Source: Antedon mediterranea (lineage: Eukaryota; Echinodermata; Crinoidea; Comatulida; Antedonidae). Taken from it: a stretch of DNA of 64,000 nt. The position numbers and the translations under genes are program-made. This document shows positions 33,717 to 45,152 of the stretch, piece by piece. The notes under the pieces were generated by a model. That model ran no database searches and had not been told where the DNA came from. It worked only from the letters and a program-made list of their open reading frames with translations. Each line of letters opens with the position of its first letter. Within the stretch, counting starts at the first letter, position 1. The stretch lies in assembly GCF_964355755.1 (NCBI RefSeq), contig NC_092675.1, positions 10,799,312 to 10,863,311 of the forward strand, given 5' to 3'.

Positions 33717-35064
33717 TATAAATGCTATATGTACTGTGCTTTACCCTGGCCAAATTTTGTGCAACCATTCCATTCCATGTTTTTGATACCCTAATGGACA
33801 ACTGTGCAAAGTTTCAGAATGTTGTCACAATTTGAAGGATTTGTTCCCTTAACAACTAACAGATAACTAAACTCATTTGCATTACGTTCTAGTGGGAACC
33901 AAGCTTTATATACCATATTATAAAGAGGGCCGTATCCCTTTTTTATATTCAACCACGGACAATGCTTGAAAACAAATATTACGTTCAGACAGCCAGCAAG
34001 ACTAATCGGACTAATACATCTTTTAAACAAATTAAATGTGAAAACAGTTCGTCGCAAATCAATGTTGGCGCAAATATTATTTCAATAATATTATTTGAGC
34101 AATTTTTATCTTATGAACATTCACATTTAAATAATAAATTATTAGTTATCATAAGTTATCCGCTTAGTAGCGGATAACTCCTTGTTATTGTACTGGATCA
34201 ATATTTTTTTTTTCGGTATTATTCTTTCTTTCTCGTTTTTTGTGAGTCACGTTTATCTAAAATGTGTAAACATAACATTTCATAACTTTGTCAACATATG
34301 GGCATTTACGTGAAGTTGTGCACTTCCTATTTTTGAATGACGTCAGAGTTGACGCGCGATTTTATAATTTTTTATGATTGATCATAGATTAAAAACCAAG
34401 CGCAATTTTTTATTGACACTTTGTGAAAATTTAAGCATATCAAGGGCAAACTTTCTGTGGATTAAAAATGGCACAGAAAGGGGTTAGGGTTACGTCATAC
34501 GAACACGTTGATTTAGACCATTTGCACGCGTTTTAGTTGCAAAAGTTACAAAATATTGTCAAAATTATGCCTATTTTGAATCTATTATAGCTCCTCAGGA
34601 TCAACTGTTACCCCTAATTTTGTTAACTTAATATGTAAGCAGATATGTTGTAGATATGAATTCATGCAGAATTTTTACCTCACGGATGTTGACGTCAATC
34701 GTTTGGCCACGCGAATGTAAAATATAGGATTTTGGTCTCTTTCGTTATTGCTCATCACATCCAATGGAGGGCATCACGCGTATCCGTATTCCATTTTCTC
34801 AGAGATTTTAATATTGTCTAGGTCAATCAACTATCTTTCGTATGAGTTAAAAATATTGTAATATTTATGACGTCATCATGACTAAAAATTTTAATTACGT
34901 GGGTCATTAATTTCATCTTTACAGTAAATTTTAATCTGTTATAGCTCGTAAGAATAAAATGTGATAATCATGATTAAAACGTTTTCTGGAAGCTGTTGGA
35001 TTGTAGATAAAAATCATGTGAACATTTTGCCAATTGGATGTTGTGACGTCATCATATAATAATA
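33717..35064. other. Non-coding stretch with small repeat pieces
   Basis: 33878-33911 carries gttctagtgggaaccaagct, the end of the MITE family found intact at 60507-60648. A hairpin agttatccgct/agcggataact lies at about 34154-34180. The phrase ttatagctc plus following sequence occurs twice (about 34586 and 34940). No gene recognised. Confidence 0.45.
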
Positions 35065-36795
35065 AATGATAATAATAAATGAAGACTTATATAGCGCCGG
35101 TATCCTCCACCCATGTGGCGCTCATGGCGCTTTGTGCATTAACAACGTGCGAGAACATCAGCGAATAGCGACGTCTTTAGGTTGGTCTTGAAACTGTTTA
35201 GACTAGTTGAGCATTTAACTGTTGCTGGTAAGCAGCCCACGAAATTCAGAAAAAAGAAGGTCGGCAATTTTTTGCCGACCTTAAATTCGCCAAGGTCGGC
35301 AGTCTCGGCAGTTCTAAAAATAGAAAATTCACCAAGGGCCAAGGCCTAACCTCTTGCTAACCTAAAGGCCTAGCTAGGCCTAGCCTCCCTAGCTTTATAT
35401 GTTATGCAAAAAGAACTAGCAAAATTAACTAAAATATAAAAACCTAACACTAAAATTTACAAGATAAAATCTATTTGATAATTGCTGAACATCATGGTTC
35501 TGGAGCTACCCGTACACAGAGCATAGTTGCTTGCTTGGCATAACAGGGTATTCCCCTACACAGGTCTGTCGCGCAGCGCTGTGCCCAGCCAGCTTGGTTG
35601 ATAGGAGGAGGAAAGCATGCAGCACACAAAATGATGTAATGGTTGAGTGAATTCAGGGATCATCTTAATTCCATGGTTTGTTAAATAAACACAACATGGT
35701 GGTGAATATGCCTGTTAAAATTTCAATGATACGATCCCTTAAAGTACCATGTTGTTGCTAGGAGGCTGGAAAGGAGGGATCTAGCCTAGTTTCTAGGTCG
35801 GCAATCTCTTGCCGTCCTCTGACAATTTAAGGTCGGCAATTGCCGATTGCCGACGTGAAATTCGTGGGCTGGGTAAGCTGTTCCATACACTTGCGGCCGC
35901 AACGTAAAAAGATCTCTGACCCCACTGATTTTTCGCTCTACGCTCTTGAAGGTTTTGTGACAATGATCGTAGGCCTCTGCGGGATGATTCGTAACGATCC
36001 ACAAGGTCAGATAAATAAGCAGGAGCACTGTCATTTAGGATCTTGAATACAAACAACGCAAGTTTGTACTTAATACGTTGTTGAACAGGCAACCAATGCA
36101 AATCCATCAGGACAGGAGTTATGTGAGCGTTTGATTTTGTATAAGTTACAATTCTAGCTGCCATATTTTGCAAGCGCTGCAAACGTTGTATTTGAGATTT
36201 TGGTATGCCAAACAACAAGGCATTACCAATGTCAATTTTAGAAGTGACAAATGAGTGTACAATCAATTCAGCTGTTTTCTTGTTAAGATTACCTCGAATA
36301 CGACCAAGGTTCCTAATCGATATGCATGCTGCTTTGGATACAGTTGTTATTTGTGCTTCCATAGTGAGATTACTATCCAGCATGATTCCCAGATTCCGGA
36401 CCACCGATGAGGGAGCGATGTTAGAGTTTCCGATTCTGATATGTGTGATGTTGATTTTGGAGATGTTACATTTAGACCCGACGATAATAAACTCTGTCTT
36501 TCCATCATTCAACTTTAGGTAATTTGTTGTCATCCAATTGCGAACATCTTCTATACAGGCTTCCATCTTACTGATTGCTGCAGCAACATCCCTTTGCACT
36601 GGATTTACTGACACATAAATCTGTGTATCATCTGCATAGAAATGGAAATGTAGACTGTGTTTGCGAATAATGTCACCAAGGGGAAGCGTATAAATGGAAA
36701 ACTGGCCAGGCCCAATTACTGACCCCTGTGGTACACCATATTCCAGGCAAGCTTCATCTGAGAATGCATCATTGATACAGACTAGCTGACGTGCT
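35065..36795 (-). pseudogene. LINE reverse transcriptase C-terminal half (CR1/L2-like), split by an insertion
   Basis: On the minus strand from about 36795: [12 protein letters not shown] and [13 protein letters not shown], the RT catalytic core. Then [13 protein letters not shown], then [15 protein letters not shown], and a thumb/C-terminal region with [32 protein letters not shown] and [10 protein letters not shown]. The last part, CSTSLNSFKTNLKTSLF, lies beyond an inserted TIR element (35233-35871). The 3' end near 35070-35095 has a tata-rich UTR with tataagtcttcat and an imperfect (tta)n tail. It is 5' truncated. The body of the ORF is open over 273 codons before the insertion, so the copy is rather young. 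Confidence 0.88.
35233..35871. mobile_element. TIR element cagcccacgaa...ttcgtgggctg, 639 bp
   Basis: Inserted in the LINE. Ends cagcccacgaaattcag and, mirrored, cacgaaattcgtgggctg-type sequence, followed inward by ggtcggcaatt and tgccgacctt motifs in several direct and inverted copies. GGTAAG flanks both sides (35227-35232 and 35872-35877). Removing the element with one flank restores the LINE reading frame (..WNSLP then A-V-K..). No transposase. CAG...CTG ends are hAT-like but the duplication appears to be 6 bp, so the class is open. Confidence 0.85.
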
Positions 36796-36799
36796 AGTT

Positions 36800-37812
36800 A
36801 AATAAAAAAGTCGTATTTTGCGTCATAGTTCATCACATTTAAACGAGCGCGCATCAATATTTCACGTTTTCAAATTTCTTCTACACGTTAATATGTTAAA
36901 AATTCATCTGTGATGAGATATTTCATTGCAGCATGGCAGCACTGTAAAATAAATCTACCTTCTAACTAGTAATTACAAAAATTAAACCAACTTTTACCAA
37001 TTTACCAACTTTTTAAAACTGTAAGTTTTAAATTATACTGTACAAGTGCTAAAGATGGTTCTCAATCAGATATTCTGTGTTTTCATAATTGATGGCAATA
37101 CCTGTACCGTAAAATAAACTTTTTTTTGGATCATAACTACAGTTATGAATACATACAAATTAAAATAACAGTATATTATATTGCAAGTCAATTTATTACA
37201 ATACAGTGTGTACCAGGACTAAAACAACGAAAATCTTGCATTGTGACTTTAGACTATAAGACATCTACATCATTATATTTTATATATTAATAAGCAAATC
37301 TAAATCTTGAATTAATATTGACTACAGCATTGCTTTCATTTGAAACAATTTTGAATTGTGCCTATTTTTACTAATTTTCCGTGAAGAAATTGAAACATAT
37401 GAAAATAATACAAAACAGTAAAACATAAAAGATAATTCATATTATCACATATGACCTTTATAGTATAAAGTAATACTACGGTAATTAAATCTATACATTA
37501 TATTTGCCTGTTGTCAAGCAAGTCTGGCATGACCATACACATCTATAAAAAAAAATGTGTAAATAAAAAATACTGTACATTAAAACATACACTCTATATA
37601 ACTATGCATATTAAATATGCAACATAAAAGATAATTAACATGACCTTTATAGTATGACGTAATCAAATCTTTAAAATGAAATCTATACTATAATGGCAAA
37701 TTAAAATTATATCATTCATTTTCAAATTGTTAGTTTAATTTAAATATGATTTGTTCATGTTATTATAAATATATCATAAATAAATAATGCATCCATGTGG
37801 AAACTAAATGTA
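36800..37812. other. AT-rich non-coding stretch
   Basis: Two near-copies of a phrase, acataaaagataattcatat/gacctttatagtataaagta at about 37425-37475 and acataaaagataattaacat/gacctttatagtatgacgta at about 37622-37665, indicate a local duplication about 200 bp apart. No gene. Confidence 0.45.
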
Positions 37813-38132
37813 CAGTAAAACCTCAAAAAGAAGCCCATGGGCTTCTTTTTTAGTACTCTTAGGTGGGCTTCTTTTTTAGTACTCTTAGGTAGGCTTCTTT
37901 TCAAGATTTGATTTCTTTTTTAAATGAATGCTGTACATTTTGTGAATTGATACTATAATATAGGATTTTTAGACATTTCCTGCCACTGTTTAGTGTTACA
38001 TATTTGTGATCAAAAATAATATTTTTACTGTAAAATGAATGTACAATATAAACTTGATCGTATATTATATCTGCATCACAAGTGATCTGGCACCTTGTCC
38101 CAAAGAAGGGCCTTCTTTTTGAGGTTTTACCA
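37813..38132. mobile_element. Second pogo/Tigger-like MITE, 320 bp
   Basis: Begins cagtaaaacctcaaaaagaa after TA and ends with ttctttttgaggttttacca before TA. Same length as 33397-33716 and the same family in opposite orientation. gggcttcttttttagtactc occurs twice in tandem near 37849-37890 (period about 30 bp), a small internal duplication absent from the other copy. Confidence 0.8.
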
Positions 38133-38750
38133 TAGGTGAGACAATCTGACTTGCGAGTCATAAAATCAAAAATTATTTTTGTTTACAAGAAGAAATCACA
38201 TCTTCACAGACATAGTAATCTGAAAACATTATGCCATACAGACTCCCGGCATATTTATGGAAAGCCAAACCCGCCAAAAATACATAATACATACCATCCA
38301 CCAATAATTAATTCGTACAAAATTCAAACCATCCAATATTATCTCATGCAGTTCAATGAAAACTTAAACCATTCACCTAGTATCTACACCATCCAATACA
38401 ATGTGTGACCATCTACCACTAGCCCAAACGACAATACGCCGAACAAACTACCCATAACACAAACCATCTAAAGAATGTTGAGCCCAGGCAGCAATAATTG
38501 AATTAATCTAACGTTAATACAAGTATATATTAGCCAACTCATTTATCAACATTTCATGTAGTTCATGAACATTTCAAACAAAGCATCTTAATTTTAGTTC
38601 ATCGAATTATAATTCTAATTCATTGCCTGTTTTATACACCGTTCGTCTGTTCAACAGTTGAAACAACTGTTTTGCACACGATACGCCCGTTCGTGAGTTC
38701 AAACCATGATATTTGAAGCATCGACTTTCCAAACAGCGATTTTTCGCACC

Positions 38751-39030
38751 GAACGTATTTTCTTGAGTTAAAGTGGTTGCATTTCAATCACTTGCTTTTG
38801 ATTGGCCAGTATTACACACCGTTCGCTTGTTCGTGATTTCAAACCATGATATTTGAAGCATCGACTTTCCAAATGGCGATTTTTCGCACCGAACGTATTT
38901 TCTTGAGTTAAAGTGGTTGCATTTCAATCACCTACTTTCGATTGGCCAGTATTACACACCGTTCGCTTGTTCGTGATTTCATGTGATAACATTTCATTCG
39001 ACAATTTTTCAAACGTTAGTTTTTGACTCT
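38751..39030 (+). repeat. Two 140 bp tandem units in left arm
   Basis: Units start gaacgtattttcttgagtta at 38751 and 38891 and include ttgattggccagtattacac or the variant tcgattggccag. Phrases accgttcg and tcgtgatttca repeat within them. The right arm carries the same two units in reverse at about 40450-40740. Confidence 0.85.
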
Positions 39031-39282
39031 GCTTACGTATATGTCAGTTGATATACTATTTTTTAATTTTCATACTTTCCATAGTCAGTTTTGTACATCA
39101 TTCGCATTTACGCATGTAAAGTGTAGATATTCCACTCGACAAGTTTTAAACGGTAGTTTTTCGCACATTTATTGTTTTATTGTTAAATTGTAACTGTTGG
39201 CGCCGATTTAATATTGAGGGGCGGGGGGTGAATGTCAACTTTACGACTGTATGACACTTACTTAGGCCTAGGCCTACGTTAC

Positions 39283-39342
39283 ACACACAGGGAGATGTAA
39301 ACTAATTTATAAATTTATTTTACATCTCCCTGGTTACACACA
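39283..39342. repeat. Palindrome cagggagatgtaaa
   Basis: cagggagatgtaaactaa, a short AT centre, then ttattttacatctccctg. Stem about 17 bp. It lies just inside the left foldback arm and is flanked by acacac on both sides, so it may be a tiny nested insertion. Confidence 0.7.
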
Positions 39343-39532
39343 TTATCACAAACTTAAATAATGGAAAAAAAACAGAATGAAATAATATAATTTAGCTTGT
39401 GGGCCTGTTACAATTTTACGCCCCACAACTAGGCCCGGGGTAACACCCACCTCACCCGCCTGTGGGGGAGAGACAGGGGAGAGAGAGAGCTGGTGTCGTG
39501 CTTCTCTCTCCCCCCCCTGTGCGGCGGGCGTA

Positions 39533-39911
39533 ATTTTTTTTTCCAGGACGAACGTGGGGGCAGAAATCATGAATAATTCATAATTAATTATGACGTAATA
39601 GGGAACATTATAGAGGGCGCTATATAAGAATGCAGAGAGATTAAATAATTAGTGTAAACAACGTTTGCCAACCGAAATGTTTGGTCTAGTGGTAAAGGCT
39701 TTAACCTATTACGCTGAAGCCCTCGGTTCGAGCTCTTTCATGAACATATTTTTTTTAATAGTTGAGAGAGATTATTTAGAGGGTTAGGTTTAGTATATTT
39801 AGGAAGTAGATCAGCTATCTTTCAATTCTTTATAATATAAAATAATTAAGGTAATGAATTATTCATGACTTCAGTCTTCTGCCTACGTTCGTCCTGGAAA
39901 AAAAAAACACG
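39533..39911. mobile_element. Nested TIR element in the foldback centre, about 380 bp
   Basis: Left tttttttccaggacgaacgt, then cagaaatcatgaataattca. Right mirrored, gaattattcatgacttcag and acgttcgtcctggaaaaaaa. The interior includes agagggcgctatataag and a tRNA-like stretch. It may be a SINE or MITE that folded back. GC-rich sequence gtgggggagagacaggg borders it on the left. Confidence 0.65.
39680..39742 (+). repeat. tRNA-like promoter motif (A and B boxes)
   Basis: tggtctagtggtaaaggc fits an RNA polymerase III A box and ggttcgagctc a B box, spaced about 35 bp, with a putative anticodon arm between. The acceptor ends do not pair well, so this is a tRNA-derived remnant rather than a tRNA gene. 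Confidence 0.5.
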
Positions 39912-41221
39912 CGTGCGGCGGCTGCTAGATGAGGCCGGTCTAGAGCCATTTTCTGCTCTGTGCTCTCTATGATGCATAAATTAACTGTTGTTGAGAAGCT
40001 TCCATTTGTTTACGGGGTAGGCCTATTTTTTTTAAATAATGACATTCATTATGTTTTATAGACTATAGTGGAGACGTAATTAATAAATATCCGAATAAAC
40101 ATATTTTACGAATATTTATCATGGATTAAATAAAAACATGTGTATTGTTATTAAATCATAATTATTTTGTTATTCATCATGCATTAAATAACCCAACGTG
40201 TAGAGGTACCATATTTAAAAATGTGTACTGTTCAAATTCAGTACCGAACACCTCCCCCCCCCCCCCCAATATAAAATCGGCGCCAACAGTTACAATTAAA
40301 CAATAAAAAAAAAACTACCGTTTTAAAACTTGTCGAGTGGAATATCTACACTTTACATGCGTAAATGCGAATGATGTACAAAACTGACTATGGAAAGTAT
40401 GAAAATTAAAAAATAGTATATCAACTGACATATACGTAAGCGGAGTCAAAAACTAACGTTTGAAAAATTGTCGAATGAAATGTTATCACATGAAATCACG
40501 AACAAGCGAACGGTGTGTAATACTGGCCAATCGAAAGTAGGTGATTGAAATGCAACCACTTTAACTCAAGAAAATACGTTCGGTGCGAAAAATCGCCATT
40601 TGGAAAGTCGATGCTTCAAATATCATGGTTTGAAATCACGAACAAGCGAACGGTGTGTAATACTGGCCAATCAAAAGCAAGTGATTGAAATGCAACCACT
40701 TTAACTCAAGAAAATACGTTCGGTGCGAAAAATCGCTGTTTGGAAAGTCGATGCTTCAAATATCATGGTTTGAACTCACGAACGGGCGTATCGTGTGCAA
40801 AACAGTTGTTTCAACTGTTGAACAGACGAACGGTGTATAAAACAGGCAATGAATTAGAATTATAATTCGATGAACTAAAATTAAGATGCTTTGTTTGAAA
40901 TGTTCATGAACTACATGAAATGTTGATAAATGAGTTGGCTAATATATACTTGTATTAACGTTAGATTAATTCAATTATTGCTGCCTGGGCTCAACATTCT
41001 TTAGATGGTTTGTGTTATGGGTAGTTTGTTCGGCGTATTGTCGTTTGGGCTAGTGGTAGATGGTCACACATTGTATTGGATGGTGTAGATACTAGGTGAA
41101 TGGTTTAAGTTTTCATTGAACTGCATGAGATAATATTGGATGGTTTGAATTTTGTACGAATTAATTATTGGTGGATGGTATGTATTATGTATTTTTGGCG
41201 GGTTTGGCTTTCCATACATAT

Positions 41222-41677
41222 TCTAAAAATTCTCCCAACGCTTATTATACAACTAGTTTGTATTCATTATTATTATAAACTGTACTAAGGATATTGCGTA
41301 AAACCAAATCAATAAATTAAATTCTCAAAATTCTTTTTTGTATATAAAGGTTATATGCCCCTAAAACCCACCTCATATGTTTACATAGGCTTTCCTATAA
41401 AAACCTTGTTCAAACTACTATTAAATTAAAATGTTGTTGCCAAGCAAGACTGCTGTGACAAAACATGTGTTTAAATAAGATGCACTCAGAAATAATATGC
41501 ATATTATATACAGCAGAGACATAGGTTTATTTTATTCTGTATAACTGTATGAGATGAGAGCTTATTTTCAAATCTTCACAATTCAATCTGAAAAAAAAAA
41601 TATAAATACATTTTTTGAAACACATCTAAAATATCCCTGCAATTTGTTTATTTTGATGTTGTCATTTAAACATTAAA
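41222..41677. other. AT-rich non-coding spacer
   Basis: Between two large elements. No gene or RNA recognised. Confidence 0.45.
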
Positions 41678-42290
41678 GGGTCATTCCATCTCAGATCACC
41701 CAATGAGTTAAACCCTACCTCTTCCAATTTTGATGAAATTTGGTATATGGGTGATTCATAGCAATTAAAGCGAAAATTTCAAATTTTAACTTTATCGTAC
41801 CAACGGTTTTCGAGATATAGCAATTTAAATTTTCGGTTTTTACGCAAATAAAGGGCGCGTCCGCCACGTTTCAAAGAGCTGTATCTCGGGAACTATAGGT
41901 TCGATTTTAAAAACAAAGGTATTTTTGTAAAGGGGAGACAATAAGGAATCTAAATATACTAATTGTGTGTGTTTTATGTTAATTTTAAGTTGAATAAAAC
42001 TTTGACATATATTTTGACCTTGAAATTGACCCCGTGGAACACGCCCGATTTGTTGATGACCATCACGAAAAATGTAGCCCTACGTGTCAACTACAACATA
42101 TAAAAAAATTGGAGGGGTTTTTTTCTTTGTTTCCATGAAATTACAATTTGAAGTTGACATACCTCTTCCTTTTAGTGTATTTTTGGTGTCTGTCCATGCA
42201 TTACTTCAATGTCAATTTGATGTATTCCAAAAATAATTTTATTTACAAACTAAATATCATTATAATGTTACAATTGTCTATGTCTGGCCT

Positions 42291-42852
42291 TTACTCCTTG
42301 TCATCTGGCCAATTCAAACAGTATTTAGAAATGTTGTGGCGATCATTTTGGGAAATACTGTAATTCCTAGTCGAAGAGGATTTTATAAACGGAGAGGCTA
42401 TAATACAATGTACATTTGATTCAGGAATCCAACAACAGTCTTCTTTGGACAGCCAATAAAAGGTTTTCGCTGGCCCATGAGGATGCATAAATTTAATTTG
42501 ATAATCCCCAAACTCTTCTGAGACATCCACAACCAAACCAATCCATGGGACACCATCATAACTACAGCACACAAAATTCTGAAGTCTAATAATGGTGGGT
42601 TGTGTATCAGCAACAATTTAATTTTCATCACTGAAACTTGAAAGATTCTTGAATCACAACCACATCCGGAGGGTTTATCTGGGTACTAAGTTTGTAGACC
42701 TGCATCTGTGCCAGAGAAACAGGAGCAAAGCGATGATATTGTAATGTACCCTTGATGGTCTGGGTGAGGTTGAATCTTGGCTTTATTTCTTTTTCCACAG
42801 TAGATACCTCATCTATTCCCACATGAAAAAAGTTGATGCCTGGAATGTCCAT
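42291..42852 (-). pseudogene. Transposase-like fragment, C-terminal part
   Basis: Two frame pieces. 42628-42852 gives FFHVGIDEVSTVEKEIKPRF and ends in a stop. 42291-42572 gives VPWIGLVVDVSEEFGDYQIK, then FMHPHGPAKTFYWLS and CWIPESNVHCII. The second resembles a small beta-barrel (Tudor/SH3-like) module: GLVVDV, then FMHPHGP, then W-I-P. It follows the first across stops, so the gene is broken in at least two places besides the SINE. Confidence 0.55.
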
Positions 42853-42854
42853 AT

Positions 42855-43140
42855 GAGCGAGTCATATGGCCGAGCGGTTAAGGCAGGGGTGCCGTTTACC
42901 GTACCTAAAGAGCCAAGAACAACATCGGCAAGGGTTCGAGGCCGACTCGCTCCTAGTTCTGGTGGTGGAACAAGTCTTCTCGGATAAGGACTATAAACCG
43001 TAGGTCCAGTGTACACAGTTATAACCTGTGTGTACTTTAAAGAACCCAGTTCATTATTCGAAAAAGAGTAGGGGTTACCCCAGTGAACTGGTTCACACAA
43101 TAGCCCCTGTATCAGGGGGATTACCACCTATCTGATAGGA
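42855..43140 (+). mobile_element. tRNA-derived SINE inserted in the transposase
   Basis: The head 42857-42950 folds like a class II tRNA: acceptor gcgagtc pairs perfectly with gactcgc, the A box is tggccgagcggttaagg and the B box ggttcgaggcc, with a long variable region, as in tRNA-Ser or Leu. The body has actataaaccgtaggtccag, tgtacac, and tactttaaagaaccca, phrases shared by many marine-invertebrate SINEs. The exact 3' end and target duplication are unclear. Confidence 0.8.
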
Positions 43141-43154
43141 CACTGATTAGTTCA

Positions 43155-43460
43155 CTATTGGTAATCCTTGGCCACATTGCCTAAAGACTTAAAATAAAAA
43201 TTAAAAATTACACAGTAGTCGAACATACTGAGAGATGTGAGAATATGACATTCAGTCAAACGCTGTAAGCTTCTCTTAGTGACAAGCCTCTTAACTGTTC
43301 CACCTATGCCATCACATGCACTCTTGCCATGTGATGTAGCGAAAAAATTCCACTCGGCGTCTAAACCAAAATCTTCCTGGTGGTGGCAAAGGTTAATAAA
43401 GTTATATTTGTTTTTGCATTGGCTGCCACATCCATCTGTGAAATAATGAACTTTTTTCAT
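43155..43460 (-). pseudogene. Transposase-like fragment, N-terminal part
   Basis: Contains VHYFTDGCGSQCKNKYNF, then EWNFFATSHGKSACDGIGG and TVKRLVTKR. The TDG...K-N-K...HGK-x-x-x-DG-x-GG pattern is what one expects around the second and third acidic residues of a DDE-type nuclease. I have seen similar peptides described only as hypothetical proteins, so I call it transposase by context: it lies within matching 515 bp TIRs. No N-terminal DNA-binding domain is seen; it may be lost. The SINE insertion follows directly. Confidence 0.6.
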
Positions 43461-44264
43461 GGTTGGTAGTTTTGTTTTTAAATAGGGGATGACAACCTTT
43501 AAAAAGGCCTATACAGTTAACTGTTGTATGTTCTCTGCAATCACTTATTATGCATATGTTAATGTGCATAATAACATAGTAAGGACACTAAACTATGTGT
43601 CAAAATTGATTTGAAAAGTATGTGAGTTACCCAGTATTTCTCATATCAAAATATATCTACTGTTTAAGTGGGCCTGATGAGAAAGCGTAACAATAAGACA
43701 CCTTAACAGTTAGTGTTCACACTGTGTATAAAGTATAACAACACCAAAAATACACTAAAAGGAAGAGGTATGTCAACTTCAAATTGTAATTTCATGGAAA
43801 CAAACAAAAAAACCCCTCCAATTTTTTTTTATGTTGTAGTTGACACGTAGGGCTACATTTTTCGTGATAGTCACCAACAAATCGGGCGTGTTCCACGGGG
43901 TCAATTTCAAGGTCAAAATATATGTCAAAGTTTTATTCAACTTAAAATTAACATAAAACACACACAATTAGTATATTTAGGTTCCTTATGGTCTCCCCTT
44001 TACAAAAATACCTTTGTTTTTAAAATCGAACCTATAGTTCCCGAGATACAGCTCTTTGAAACGTGGCGGCCGCGCCTTTTTTTGCGTAAAAAACGAAAAT
44101 TTAAATTGCGATATCTCAAAAACCGTTGGTCCGATAAAGTTAAAATTTGAAATTTTGGCTTTAATTGCTATGAATCACCCATATACCAAATTTCATCAAA
44201 ATTGGAAGAGGTAGGGTTTAAAATTCCATTTTTTTTGGGTGAACTGAGATGGAATGACCCTAAA

Positions 44265-45035
44265 TGTAAAAGTGGAAAATGTTTTTTAAATTCAATAATC
44301 TCATATTATTAGTATGTAACACTGAAAACCAACTCGTAGAATGCAACATTTGCTGTGATACCAAAATCTATCACCGACGGGAAGTGGCAGGTTTGTGCCG
44401 ATGAATATTTTTCATTCAATAACAATTTTACTTAGGATGGATTGAATGTCCATTAAATGTGGCACACACCGCCCATACTATTGCAGGTGTGTGCTTAAAG
44501 GGAGGTTCAACAATGCTACTTGTTTTATACCAAACTAATACAAGGTACAATTTTTCCCTATTGTTCAACAGTAGATATACGACAAAAAACATCAATCAAT
44601 ACCAATAGGTCCCGTTTTGTTAACACACATTGTTTATGTTGGTGCCAGATTTATTTAAATAATTACACCCACTATGTTTGAATGTATTAAAACAAAAAAT
44701 AGCACACTTTCTCAGTGGTTAAGTCCCCCCATTTATTTGTCACATAAAGTCTAGCATAAACAGAGCTTTAGAATCTCTAAATTATTAATGAATTTCATGG
44801 TAATAATAAACCAAAAGGTATGGTATGTGTGCAAAACAAAAACAATGTGGGTCTCACTCTCACCATTAAAGATGCTAATGATATCAAAATTGAAGAAAAA
44901 AAAATGGCATTGAATTCCAAAAGAAATATACTAATTTTATATAGTGGATTGAAGATACTGAAAAAAACATGTATAAACTAGATGCAGTTGTAAAAATAAA
45001 AGTAATAGTAAATACAATTGTTGAATACTTACTTT
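44265..45035 (-). other. Probable 3' UTR region of the LEPROT-type gene
   Basis: Directly downstream (minus strand) of the stop at 45036. AT-rich, no open frame of note. tttatt hexamers, i.e. AATAAA on the minus strand, were not pinned to a clear cleavage site. Confidence 0.35.
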
Positions 45036-45152
45036 TTACCATACCATAAATTCAACATCATCATTTCCACAAAAAATCATAAAGAATGCTAAAATTGTCA
45101 AAAAACACCAAGTATTGCCAAATAAAACCATAGCCATAGCTCCCCATTTGAT
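45036..45152 (-). CDS. LEPROT: LEPROT-type gene, last coding exon
   Basis: The acceptor ttatttttttcag is followed by 38 codons and TAA. It encodes the fourth membrane span and a short tail with GNDD, the family's usual acidic tail position, ending in W. The usual F-S-W-x-x-W tail is altered to V-E-F-M-V-W. Confidence 0.85.
   Translation of the reverse strand: MKWGAMAMVLFGNTWCFLTILAFFMIFCGNDDVEFMVW

Larger units (their letters stand above)
38251..41221. mobile_element. Large foldback element with about 970 bp inverted arms
   Basis: The left arm (38251 to about 39227) and right arm (about 40253 to 41221) are reverse complements over nearly their full length, with very few differences. Both start tatggaaagccaaacccgcc and end at aactgttggcgccgatt. 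Each arm contains two tandem 140 bp units (gaacgtattttcttgagtta onward; 38751 and 38891 at left) in mirrored order, including their private variants. The centre of about 1 kb has no transposase. Long arms with internal repeats are like foldback/TU elements known from echinoderms; this assignment is by architecture only. No clear target duplication. Confidence 0.9.
41678..44260 (-). mobile_element. DNA transposon with about 515 bp TIRs and GGGTCATTC ends
   Basis: Inverted ends 41678-42189 and 43742-44260 match over their length, starting gggtcattccatctcag. TAAA flanks both sides (41674-41677 and 44261-44264), a probable 4 bp target duplication. The interior on the minus strand keeps pieces of one protein, interrupted by a SINE (42855-43140), so it was once autonomous or nearly so. 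The ends agree with those of 31508-33056 in the first nine bases and in duplication length. The superfamily is not recognised. Confidence 0.88.

Noticed and set aside
36205-36522. 105-codon + strand frame
   Set aside because: Antisense shadow of the LINE RT on the minus strand.
39346-39570. 74-codon frame in the foldback centre
   Set aside because: Spans a GC-rich low-complexity stretch and a TIR; no motif.
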